From Clostridiales bacterium (GTDB taxonomy: Bacteria > Bacillota > Clostridia > Lachnospirales > Lachnospiraceae): a stretch of DNA of 58,758 nucleotides. The translations under genes and the position numbers were made by a program. The DNA lies in contig DXXQ01000003.1 in assembly GCA_019416265.1 (NCBI GenBank), positions 1-58,758 on the forward strand, read 5' to 3'. This document shows positions 25,651 through 33,585 of the stretch, piece after piece (position 1 is the first letter of the stretch; each line of letters opens with the position of its first letter). The notes under the pieces were generated by a model that did no database searches, was not told the DNA's origin, and was given only the letters and a program-made list of their open reading frames with translations.

Positions 25651-26544
25651 GTGGCTGCACCAAAGAAAGGCACCAGTCAGGCGCGTAACGAGTTTATCTG
25701 GGGATGGGCGTTTATCCTCCCCACAATGCTTGGCCTGATCATCCTGAACATTTATCCGATTTTTAAAACCATTTACGAAAGCTTCTTTAAAACAGGAGAT
25801 TTCGGAAAGGGAAACATCTTTATCGGATTTGACAACTATATCAAACTTTTTCAAGATGCAGAAGTGTGGCAGGCATTGTGGAATACCTTTAAATATGCAA
25901 TTGTCGAAGTGCCATTTTCCATCGCGATCGCTCTTGTTCTTGCGGTTCTCCTGAACCGTAAGATGAGAGGACGTTCTGCATATCGTACCATTTTCTTCCT
26001 TCCAATGGTAGCGGCTCCCGCTGCCATTGCCATGGTATGGAGATGGCTGTTTAACTCAGAGTTCGGTCTTTTGAATCATGTATTCGGAACAAAGATCAAC
26101 TGGATCTCCGACCCGAAGATTGCAGTATTCTCCATTGCAGTGATTGGTGTCTGGTCTATTATCGGTTACAATATGGTCCTTTTCCTGTCAGGCTTACAGG
26201 AAATCCCTCACGATTACTATGAGGCGGCAAGCATTGACGGGGCAACAGGAATCAAACAGTTTTTCCACATTACGATTCCGCTGCTTTCTCCTACCATCTT
26301 TTTCGTAATGGTAACGAGAGTCATCGGAGCTATGCAGGTATTCGATCTGATCTTTATGGTTATGGATAAAAATAATCCGGCTCTTTACAAGACCCAGTCA
26401 CTTGTATACCTGTTCTATCAGAACTCTTTTATTGAAAATAACAAAGGCTACGGCTCCACGATCGTTGTGCTTCTTCTGGCAGTCATTATGATCATGACAG
26501 TCTTCCAGAACGTAGCCCAGAAGAAATGGGTTCACTATAATTAA
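25651..26544 (+). CDS. CUT1-type sugar permease, MalF-like subunit
   Basis: A 297-residue inner membrane protein with six predicted helices. The EAA loop is YEAASIDGATGIKQFFHITIPLL (about residues 190-212). I favour GTG 25651, with GGAG 8 bases upstream; an in-frame GTG at 25642 would begin inside that site. It lies 34 bases after the binding-protein gene, without the intercistronic hairpin seen in the other importer operons. It forms the channel with the next gene; the ATPase is not encoded nearby. Confidence 0.9.
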   Translation: MAAPKKGTSQARNEFIWGWAFILPTMLGLIILNIYPIFKTIYESFFKTGDFGKGNIFIGFDNYIKLFQDAEVWQALWNTFKYAIVEVPFSIAIALVLAVLLNRKMRGRSAYRTIFFLPMVAAPAAIAMVWRWLFNSEFGLLNHVFGTKINWISDPKIAVFSIAVIGVWSIIGYNMVLFLSGLQEIPHDYYEAASIDGATGIKQFFHITIPLLSPTIFFVMVTRVIGAMQVFDLIFMVMDKNNPALYKTQSLVYLFYQNSFIENNKGYGSTIVVLLLAVIMIMTVFQNVAQKKWVHYN

Positions 26545-26556
26545 GGAGGAAATGAT

Positions 26557-27381
26557 ATGGAAACAAGAGCAAAAATCAATAATGCAGTCATTCATATCGT
26601 TCTGATCCTGGTATCTGTTACCATGCTGGTTCCTTTCTTATGGATGATCCTTACCGCATTTAAGACAATGACAGAGGCGACCTCTGTAAACCCGTTTGTA
26701 ATCTTCCCGAAATCCTGGAAGTTTGACAACTTTAAAGAAGTTATCGAGAACATGGATTTCCTGAAGCTTTACATAAATACCCTTCTCCTGATCCTGGGAC
26801 GAGTGGTATGTGCAGTGCTGACTGCAACACTGGCAGGATATGCATTTGGAAGGCTGAACTTCAAGGGCAAAAACCTGATGTTTTCCCTGGTGCTTTTCCA
26901 GATGATGGTTCCCGGTCAGATCTTTATCATCCCGCAGTATCTGATGGTAAGCAAGATGGGAATGCTCAATACCATCTTTGCCCTGATATTCCCGGGTATG
27001 GTTACCGCATTTGGTACCTTCCTTTTAAGACAGGCGTATATGGGGCTTCCAAAAGACCTTGAGGAAGCGGCCCGCCTGGACGGCTGCAACATCGGACAGA
27101 CCTTCCTGTTTATCATGGCTCCTCTGACACGTTCCTCCATGGTGGCACTGGGAATCTTCACGGCCGTATTTGCATACAAGGACCTGATGTGGCCTCTGAT
27201 CTGTAACAAAGACGTTATGCCATTGTCAGCGGCACTTGCAAAGATGCAGGGACAGTACACAAGCAATTATCCGCAGCTTATGGCAGCATCCCTGCTGGCG
27301 TGCATCCCCATGATCGTTCTGTATCTGATCTTCCAGAAACAGTTCATCGAGGGTATCGCAACCTCCGGCGGAAAGCTTTAA
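26557..27381 (+). CDS. CUT1-type sugar permease, MalG-like subunit
   Basis: A 274-residue inner membrane protein with six predicted helices, the typical MalG-like opening LVPFLWMILTAFKTMTEA, and the EAA loop LEEAARLDGCNIGQTFLFIMAPL (about residues 167-189). It ends with LIFQKQFIEGIATSGGKL, the family's closing motif. AAGGAGG precedes ATG 26557, 12 bases after the MalF-like gene. A hairpin follows the gene. Confidence 0.92.
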   Translation: METRAKINNAVIHIVLILVSVTMLVPFLWMILTAFKTMTEATSVNPFVIFPKSWKFDNFKEVIENMDFLKLYINTLLLILGRVVCAVLTATLAGYAFGRLNFKGKNLMFSLVLFQMMVPGQIFIIPQYLMVSKMGMLNTIFALIFPGMVTAFGTFLLRQAYMGLPKDLEEAARLDGCNIGQTFLFIMAPLTRSSMVALGIFTAVFAYKDLMWPLICNKDVMPLSAALAKMQGQYTSNYPQLMAASLLACIPMIVLYLIFQKQFIEGIATSGGKL

Positions 27382-27421
27382 CAGCCGGACTGCCCGCTTC
27401 ACAGTGGGCGTAAAAAAGAAT

Positions 27422-27464
27422 AAAGACGTCCTGCATTGCCATCGGAACAGTGTGGGGCGTTTTT
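27422..27464 (+). terminator. Hairpin with T run after the second CUT1 permease pair
   Basis: AAAGACGTCC (27423-27432) pairs with the segment ending GGGGCGTTTTT, including G-T pairs, across a 20-base loop. Probably a leaky terminator before the YesL-type gene. A weaker GCCCGC/GTGGGC hairpin lies just upstream near 27390. Confidence 0.55.
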
Positions 27465-27489
27465 CGGAAATAGGAAAGGTGGGAAATTT

Positions 27490-28185
27490 ATGGGATTTTT
27501 GACAGGAGAGGGAAGCCTTTTTAACAGAATATTCGGATTTCTGGGACAGATGATTCTTCTGAATCTTTTATGGATGGTCTGTTCTCTGCCTGTGGTTACG
27601 GCAGGCGCATCCACCACAGCGCTTTTTTACTGTACCTTGAAGCTCCATAAGGATAAAGACATCCGGGTGATCCACGATTTCTTTAAAAGCTTTCGCCAGA
27701 ATTTTGGACAGTCAACAATGGCATGGCTGCTGCTTCTTCTTGCAGGAGGCGTGATCTGGATGGAGAAGGAAGCTCTTACTTCCATGCCGGGTTCCATGGG
27801 ACAGATTTTCGGCTGGGTCCTTGGGGCAGCGGCAATTCCTCTGGCTTTGATCGCACTTTATATTTTTCCCACCATTGCGGCATTTGAAAATAAACTGGGC
27901 AGGCTGATATCCAATGCATTTTACTTCGCAGTCAAAAAAGCCGGATATGCGCTGGCAGTGGCGGTTGTTACGATTCTGCCAATGACAATGACTCTTGTAG
28001 ATGCAAAGCTGTTTCCGGTGTATCTTTTTATCTGGCTGACGGTTGGATTTTCTCTGACTGCATACGGGGATTCCTGGTTTATGTGGAGATTGTTCAGACC
28101 ATATTTCAAAGAGGATGACAGAGAGGAAGAGAATTGCTGCGAACAAAAGAAAAATAACACAGAGACAGATTCTTATGTCTTTTAA
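27490..28185 (+). CDS. YesL/DUF624-family membrane protein
   Basis: A 231-residue protein with about five transmembrane helices. It shows DUF624 landmarks: NLLWMVCSLPVVTAGASTTALFY (about 25-47) and DFFKSFRQNFGQSTMAW (about 60-76). YesL-type proteins usually sit beside CUT1 sugar importers and YesMN systems in Firmicutes, but their role is not established; an accessory function in transport or sensing is likely. ATG 27490 has GGAAAGGTGGG upstream. It lies between the permeases and the GH36 gene, in one operon with both. Confidence 0.88.
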   Translation: MGFLTGEGSLFNRIFGFLGQMILLNLLWMVCSLPVVTAGASTTALFYCTLKLHKDKDIRVIHDFFKSFRQNFGQSTMAWLLLLLAGGVIWMEKEALTSMPGSMGQIFGWVLGAAAIPLALIALYIFPTIAAFENKLGRLISNAFYFAVKKAGYALAVAVVTILPMTMTLVDAKLFPVYLFIWLTVGFSLTAYGDSWFMWRLFRPYFKEDDREEENCCEQKKNNTETDSYVF

Positions 28186-28214
28186 AAATAAGTATAGTGA
28201 GAGGTGAATGTGAA

Positions 28215-30413
28215 ATGAACTGTATTACATTCAATGAAAAAACAGGAGTTTTTGTACTTCGGACAAAAAACAGTATGTACCAGATGCAGGTGGGAGAGTA
28301 CGATACTTTGCTTCATCTGTATTACGGAGCAGAGGTGGGAGATACGGAGATTTCACATAGAATCGTGAAACGGGACAGAGGCTTCTCCGGAAATCCTTAC
28401 GAGGCAGGACTTGACAGAGGCTTTTCCCTGGATACCCTTCCTCAGGAGTACAGTGCGTCAGGAAACGGAGATTACCGGATCAATGCCCTGGAGCTTGAGC
28501 TGGCAAACGGATGCAGTACGGCAAATCTGAAATATGAATTCTATACAGTGAGAGAAGGAAAATATGCTCTGGAGGGACTTCCTGCAATGTTTGGGAATGA
28601 GGAAGAAGCCCAGAGCCTGGAGATTGTCCTTGGGGACAGAGCTTCCGGTGTAAAGGTACATCTTTTGTACGGCGTTTTTCCGGAGCTTGATGTGATCACA
28701 AGGGCCGTCCGGATTGAAAATACACAGGAAGAACCGGTGACAGTCAGAAAGGCAATGTCTCTGGAGCTTGACCTGGAACAGAGAGAGTTTGATCTGATCC
28801 ATTTTTACGGCAAGCACTGCATGGAACGCCAGATGGAGAGAGTGCCTGTGGAACACGGCATCCGCTCTGTGGGCAGCAGAAGAGGAAGCTCCAGCCATCA
28901 TTATAACCCCTTTGTGATTCTCTGTGACAGAGAGGCAACGGAGAAACAGGGAGAGTGCTTTGGCTTTGCCTTTGTATACAGCGGAAACCATTGTTGCGAG
29001 ATCGAGCGGGATCAGACAGAGCAGGTTCGCCTTACCATGGGAATCCATCCCTATCACTTTGCATATACCCTGGGCAAGGGGGAGAGCTTCCAGGCTCCTG
29101 AGGTCATTATGGCATATTCCCAGGAGGGCCTTGGAAAACTTTCCAGAATTTACCACGATGCCTTCCGTCAGAACCTGATCCGCAGCAAATATGTGGAGCA
29201 GCCAAGACCGATCCTTGTAAATAACTGGGAAGCTACATATTTTGATTTCAATGAAGAAAAGATTTTCGCCATTGCAAAAGAGGCGAAGGAAATCGGTCTT
29301 GATATGTTTGTCCTTGATGACGGATGGTTCGGCAAACGGGACGACGACTTCCGCGCCCTTGGGGACTGGTATGTAAATGAAGAGAAATTAAAGGGAGGAC
29401 TTCCGGCTCTCGCAGAAAAGATACACGGACTTGGACTGAAATTCGGCCTGTGGATCGAGCCTGAGATGGTAAATGAGGACAGCGACCTTTACCGCGCCCA
29501 TCCGGACTGGGCATTTGAGATTCCGGGGCGCAGACCAAACAGAAGCAGAAATCAGTTAAATCTTGACATTTCCAGAAAAGAAGTGCGGGATTATGTGATG
29601 GGACAGATTTTTGAGGTTCTGGATGCCTGCAAGGTGGATTATATTAAATGGGATATGAACCGCAGTGTGGATAATGTGTACAGCAATGCCCTTCCGAAGG
29701 AACGCCAGGGAGAGGTTTATCACAGATATGTGCTGGGGGTTTACGATATGATGGAGCGTCTGGTACAGCGCTATCCGGATCTGTTATTTGAAAACTGTTC
29801 CGGAGGAGGCGGACGTTTTGACGCAGGTATGCTCTATTATTCCCCGCAGATTTGGTGCAGTGACAATACAGACGCTGTGGACCGCCTGAAAATTCAGTAC
29901 GGAACCTCTTTTGCATATCCGCCAAGTACCATGGGCGCCCATGTAAGCGTCTGCCCCAATCATCAGACGGGACGTACCACACCGTTTGAGACAAGAGCAG
30001 TGGTTGCAGGCGCAGGTACCTTCGGATATGAGCTTGACCTTATGAAGATGACAGATGAGGAAAAGACTCTTGCAAAAGAACAGATTCAGGAGTATAAGGC
30101 AATCGAAGGGCTTGTACAGTGCGGAGATTATTACAGACTGACCAATCCGTTTGAAAACAGGAATCATGTGCTCTGGCAGTTTGTTTCCAAGGATAAAAAA
30201 GAAACGATCGTGAGAGGCGTACAGCTTCATAACGAAGGAAATCCGGCCATTTATCTGATCCGTCTGGAGGGGCTGGATGCAAAGAAGCATTATGAAGATG
30301 CAGAAACGGGAAAGGTTTATACAGGAGCTGCGCTTATGAAAGCCGGACTTCCCGTTCTTCCCGGAACAGGCGATTACCAGCCGCTGAAATATCATTTCAG
30401 AGCTGTTGATTAA
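28215..30413 (+). CDS. GH36 alpha-galactosidase (first copy)
   Basis: A 732-residue cytoplasmic enzyme, typical length for the tetrameric bacterial GH36 alpha-galactosidases of the AgaB/RafA type. The N-terminal beta-supersandwich (about 1-330) precedes a TIM barrel. The catalytic nucleophile is Asp480 in YIKWDMNRS and the acid/base is Asp550 in CSDNTDAVDR. LDDGWFGKRDDD and NCSGGGGRFD are subfamily signatures. It removes alpha-1,6-galactose from raffinose-family sugars. ATG 28215 has AGAGGTGA about 8 bases upstream; a GTG at 28197 would add six residues. It is the last gene of the operon begun at 24351, and ends at a bidirectional terminator. Confidence 0.94.
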   Translation: MNCITFNEKTGVFVLRTKNSMYQMQVGEYDTLLHLYYGAEVGDTEISHRIVKRDRGFSGNPYEAGLDRGFSLDTLPQEYSASGNGDYRINALELELANGCSTANLKYEFYTVREGKYALEGLPAMFGNEEEAQSLEIVLGDRASGVKVHLLYGVFPELDVITRAVRIENTQEEPVTVRKAMSLELDLEQREFDLIHFYGKHCMERQMERVPVEHGIRSVGSRRGSSSHHYNPFVILCDREATEKQGECFGFAFVYSGNHCCEIERDQTEQVRLTMGIHPYHFAYTLGKGESFQAPEVIMAYSQEGLGKLSRIYHDAFRQNLIRSKYVEQPRPILVNNWEATYFDFNEEKIFAIAKEAKEIGLDMFVLDDGWFGKRDDDFRALGDWYVNEEKLKGGLPALAEKIHGLGLKFGLWIEPEMVNEDSDLYRAHPDWAFEIPGRRPNRSRNQLNLDISRKEVRDYVMGQIFEVLDACKVDYIKWDMNRSVDNVYSNALPKERQGEVYHRYVLGVYDMMERLVQRYPDLLFENCSGGGGRFDAGMLYYSPQIWCSDNTDAVDRLKIQYGTSFAYPPSTMGAHVSVCPNHQTGRTTPFETRAVVAGAGTFGYELDLMKMTDEEKTLAKEQIQEYKAIEGLVQCGDYYRLTNPFENRNHVLWQFVSKDKKETIVRGVQLHNEGNPAIYLIRLEGLDAKKHYEDAETGKVYTGAALMKAGLPVLPGTGDYQPLKYHFRAVD

Positions 30414-30429
30414 CCCCCATAAAAAATAA

Positions 30430-30469
30430 AAAGAAAATATCTCCGGAGATTTCCGGGGATATTTTCTTT
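30430..30469. terminator. Bidirectional terminator between GH36 and DUF1836 genes
   Basis: A 17-bp stem (30430-30446 with 30453-30469, one G-T pair) with A-rich and T-rich flanks, serving the converging genes. Confidence 0.9.
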
Positions 30470-30476
30470 ATTAGCT

Positions 30477-31091
30477 TTATTTTTTCTTTTTTGTGTCTGG
30501 ATTGGAGGGGGCCATGCCGTCGATCAGGTGCTCGATGACCATTTTTTTCATGTAGACGTCGAAGCTTAAGAGGCAGATGAAAGAGAAATTCTTAAGGAAA
30601 TCCTTATCCTCCTCGTCTGCATCCTCGAAGCTTGCCTGAGCCGCCTGATAGCTTCTCAGAAGATCCTTCTGGAGAGTCTCGATCTGTCCCTTTTCCATGC
30701 CGAAAACCTCGTTGTAGATATAGGTAAGGTCTTTTTCTGTCATGGATTTAAAATATTTCTCTGTGATAGGAGTCAGCAGAGTCTGGATGTCGTTGATGGA
30801 CAGAATATTTTTAAAATAATAAATAAAGATGAGCATTAAAATATGCTCTTTGGAGTAACGCTTCTTCTCCGGCGGAGGAAGGAGTTTATTTTTTGCATAA
30901 TTATTGATCATGGTCTTGGTGAGGATCTTGTCCTCCCCATGTCTTTTGCTGGAAGCGAGCTGATCCTCCATAAAAGTGGTGACCTGATCCATATATAAAT
31001 CAATATTCGGCAGTTCCTCCGGTTTGATATAATCAATCCTTGCGACACTGTTCAAAATACTGTTGATTATGTCCTGCATATCAATTGTCAT
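30477..31091 (-). CDS. DUF1836-family (MerR-like) regulator
   Basis: A 204-residue cytoplasmic protein. The central part TKTMINNYAKNKLLPPPEKKRYSKEHILMLIFIYYFK (about 68-104) has the shape of a MerR-like winged helix and matches DUF1836 proteins of Firmicutes; the C-terminal half is helical. The function is unknown, but DNA binding is likely. ATG at 31091 follows GAGGTGAT; longer in-frame starts further upstream lack binding sites and would extend into the pcrA promoter. It is divergent from pcrA. Confidence 0.85.
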   Translation of the reverse strand: MTIDMQDIINSILNSVARIDYIKPEELPNIDLYMDQVTTFMEDQLASSKRHGEDKILTKTMINNYAKNKLLPPPEKKRYSKEHILMLIFIYYFKNILSINDIQTLLTPITEKYFKSMTEKDLTYIYNEVFGMEKGQIETLQKDLLRSYQAAQASFEDADEEDKDFLKNFSFICLLSFDVYMKKMVIEHLIDGMAPSNPDTKKKK

Positions 31092-31154
31092 AATTTTATC
31101 ACCTCTGTTCTCTATTATATAGTTTTCATTACTACTTGTAAATAACTTTTTTTC

Positions 31155-31183
31155 TGTACAAATATCTTTTTCTCTAATATAAT
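31155..31183 (+). promoter_or_regulatory. Probable promoter of pcrA
   Basis: TGTACA (31155-31160), a 17-base spacer and TATAAT (31178-31183). Confidence 0.55.
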
Positions 31184-31230
31184 AAGAAGTACATGAGTTC
31201 TGATTTGAAAAGAGATTTGGAGGTTTTAAC

Positions 31231-33465
31231 ATGAATGATAAATATAATATGCTCAATCCCCCTCAGCTGGAGGCAGTGTGTCATGTGGACGGCCCCCTTC
31301 TGATCCTGGCAGGAGCAGGTTCCGGAAAGACCAGGGTTCTGACTCACAGGATTGCATATCTGATTGACGAAGTGGGAGTGAATCCCTGGAATATTCTTGC
31401 GATTACTTTTACCAATAAGGCTGCCAATGAGATGCGGGAACGAGTTGACAAAATCGTGGGCTTCGGCTCAGAGAGCATCTGGGTTTCCACCTTCCATTCT
31501 ACCTGTGTGCGGATTCTGAGAAGACATATAGACAGGCTTGGATATGACAATAATTTTACCATCTATGATACAGACGATCAGAAGACACTGATGAAAGAGG
31601 TCTGCCGTCGTCTCAATATTGATACAAAGGTTTATAAAGAGAAGGCTCTTCTTGCCCAGATTTCCCATGCCAAGGACGAGCTGATCACGCCGGACGAAAT
31701 GGAAATGAATGCGGCAGGAGATTACAATAAGAAAAAAGTGGCAGGGGTTTACCGGGAATATCAGGCTGCCCTGCGCAAAAACAACGCGCTGGATTTCGAC
31801 GATCTCATTGTTAAGACAGTGGAATTATTCCGGAACTGCGACGATGTTCTCTATAATTACCAGGAACGGTTCAAATACATAATGGTGGACGAGTATCAGG
31901 ACACCAATACTGCCCAGTTTAAGCTGATCAGTCTCCTTGCCGCAAGATATGAGAATCTCTGCGTTGTGGGTGACGACGACCAGTCCATTTATAAGTTCCG
32001 CGGTGCGAACATCGGAAATATCCTGGGCTTCGAGCGGGTGTTTCCGGAGGCGAAGGTTATCCGGCTGGAGCAGAATTACCGCTCCACAAAAAATATCTTA
32101 AATGCCGCAAATGAAGTCATTGCCAACAATACGGAGAGAAAGCCCAAACGCCTTTGGACAGATAACGAGGAAGGGGAAAAAATTCATTTCCGCCAGTTTA
32201 TGAACGGCTTCGAGGAAGCGGAGTATGTGGTGGGAGAAATTCAGAAAGCCCACAGAGAGGGACTTTGCAGCTATAAGGACTGCGCGATCCTTTACAGGAC
32301 AAACGCCCAGTCGCGACTTTTTGAAGAGAAATGCCTCCTTGCAAATATTCCCTACAAAATTGTAGGCGGCGTGAACTTCTACGCACGAAAAGAGATCAAA
32401 GACCTTCTGAGCTACTTAAAGACCATTGATAATGCCAGGGATGACCTTGCAGTCCGCCGTATCATCAATGTGCCCAAAAGAGGAATCGGCGCTACGACTC
32501 TCGGAAGAGTTCAGGATTATGCAGACCAGATGGGCGTCAGCTTTTACGAGGCTCTGCGCGTCGCAGAGGAAATTCCTGCCATTGGCAGAAGCCTTGGGAA
32601 AATTGACGGCTTTGTGACTTTTATCCAGAGTCTTAAGAGCAAGGCGGATTCCTATACGGTGGAGGAGCTTTTGGATGAGGTGATCCGCCTGACAGGCTAT
32701 GTGGCGGAGCTGGAAGCGGAGGATACCGATGAATCCAGAGCGAGAATTGAGAATATCGACGAGCTGATTTCCAAGACGGTCTCCTATCAGGAGGCAATGG
32801 AAGAAAAAGGGGAAAGGGCAACCTTATCCGGCTTTCTGGAAGAAATCGCACTTGTAGCAGATATCGATTCCGTTGACCCGTCTCAGGACTATGTTCTTTT
32901 AATGACCCTGCACAGCGCCAAGGGTCTGGAGTTCCCCAGAGTTTATCTGGCCGGAATGGAGGACGGGATTTTTCCGAGCTATATGACAATTGTGTCAGAT
33001 GACCGCTCTGACATAGAGGAGGAACGCCGTCTGTGCTATGTGGGGATCACAAGAGCCATGAAGGAGCTGACTCTGACAAGCGCCCAGATGCGAATGATCC
33101 GCGGAGAAAACCAGTACAATAAGATTTCGAGATTTGTCCGGGAAATTCCAAGGGAGCTGGTGGAGCTTGGCCATACCATAGAGACGAAGAAGCCGAAGCT
33201 GGAAGATATCATACCTGCAAAGAGCAGCTTTTCCCAGATGAAGATGGCGTTTCAGGCAAAGCCCTTCCAGCAGAAAAACTTTACGGTAAAAAAAGCCGAA
33301 ACTCTTGAATATGGAGTGGGGGATACGGTCCGCCATGTGAAATTCGGGGTGGGAATCGTAAAGGATATTACAGAAGGCGGCAGAGACTATGAAGTAACGG
33401 TAGACTTTGACAAGGCCGGAGTCAAAAAAATGTTCGCAGGCTTTGCGAAATTAAAGAAAATCTAA
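31231..33465 (+). CDS. pcrA: ATP-dependent DNA helicase PcrA
   Basis: A 744-residue SF1A helicase of full length. The Q-motif is LNPPQLEAV, Walker A is AGAGSGKT (27-34), motif II is VDEYQDTN (about 219), motif III GDDDQSIYKFRGA, motif IV QNYRST, and motif V/VI TLHSAKGLEFPRVYLAGMEDG and CYVGITRAM. The C terminus ends in the Tudor-like domain of PcrA (VGDTVRHVKFGVGIV), which binds RNA polymerase. PcrA acts in repair, replication-conflict resolution and plasmid replication. TTTGGAGG precedes the ATG. It is often followed by ligA in Firmicutes; here a sugar gene follows instead. Confidence 0.97.
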   Translation: MNDKYNMLNPPQLEAVCHVDGPLLILAGAGSGKTRVLTHRIAYLIDEVGVNPWNILAITFTNKAANEMRERVDKIVGFGSESIWVSTFHSTCVRILRRHIDRLGYDNNFTIYDTDDQKTLMKEVCRRLNIDTKVYKEKALLAQISHAKDELITPDEMEMNAAGDYNKKKVAGVYREYQAALRKNNALDFDDLIVKTVELFRNCDDVLYNYQERFKYIMVDEYQDTNTAQFKLISLLAARYENLCVVGDDDQSIYKFRGANIGNILGFERVFPEAKVIRLEQNYRSTKNILNAANEVIANNTERKPKRLWTDNEEGEKIHFRQFMNGFEEAEYVVGEIQKAHREGLCSYKDCAILYRTNAQSRLFEEKCLLANIPYKIVGGVNFYARKEIKDLLSYLKTIDNARDDLAVRRIINVPKRGIGATTLGRVQDYADQMGVSFYEALRVAEEIPAIGRSLGKIDGFVTFIQSLKSKADSYTVEELLDEVIRLTGYVAELEAEDTDESRARIENIDELISKTVSYQEAMEEKGERATLSGFLEEIALVADIDSVDPSQDYVLLMTLHSAKGLEFPRVYLAGMEDGIFPSYMTIVSDDRSDIEEERRLCYVGITRAMKELTLTSAQMRMIRGENQYNKISRFVREIPRELVELGHTIETKKPKLEDIIPAKSSFSQMKMAFQAKPFQQKNFTVKKAETLEYGVGDTVRHVKFGVGIVKDITEGGRDYEVTVDFDKAGVKKMFAGFAKLKKI

Positions 33466-33521
33466 GAAACGGATACATACCCATTATCTGACAAATGGAC
33501 AGTTTTTTCTCACAGGAACAG

Positions 33522-33541
33522 GTTTCTCCCAAAGGAGAAAC
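33522..33541. repeat. Perfect palindrome upstream of the second GH36 gene
   Basis: GTTTCTCC (33522-33529), a 4-base spacer CAAA, then GGAGAAAC (33534-33541). No T run follows, so an operator or a leader hairpin is more likely than a terminator. Confidence 0.5.
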
Positions 33542-33585
33542 AGGATAAAATTGCCTTAAGAAAAAACGGAAAGGAAGTACAGGTA

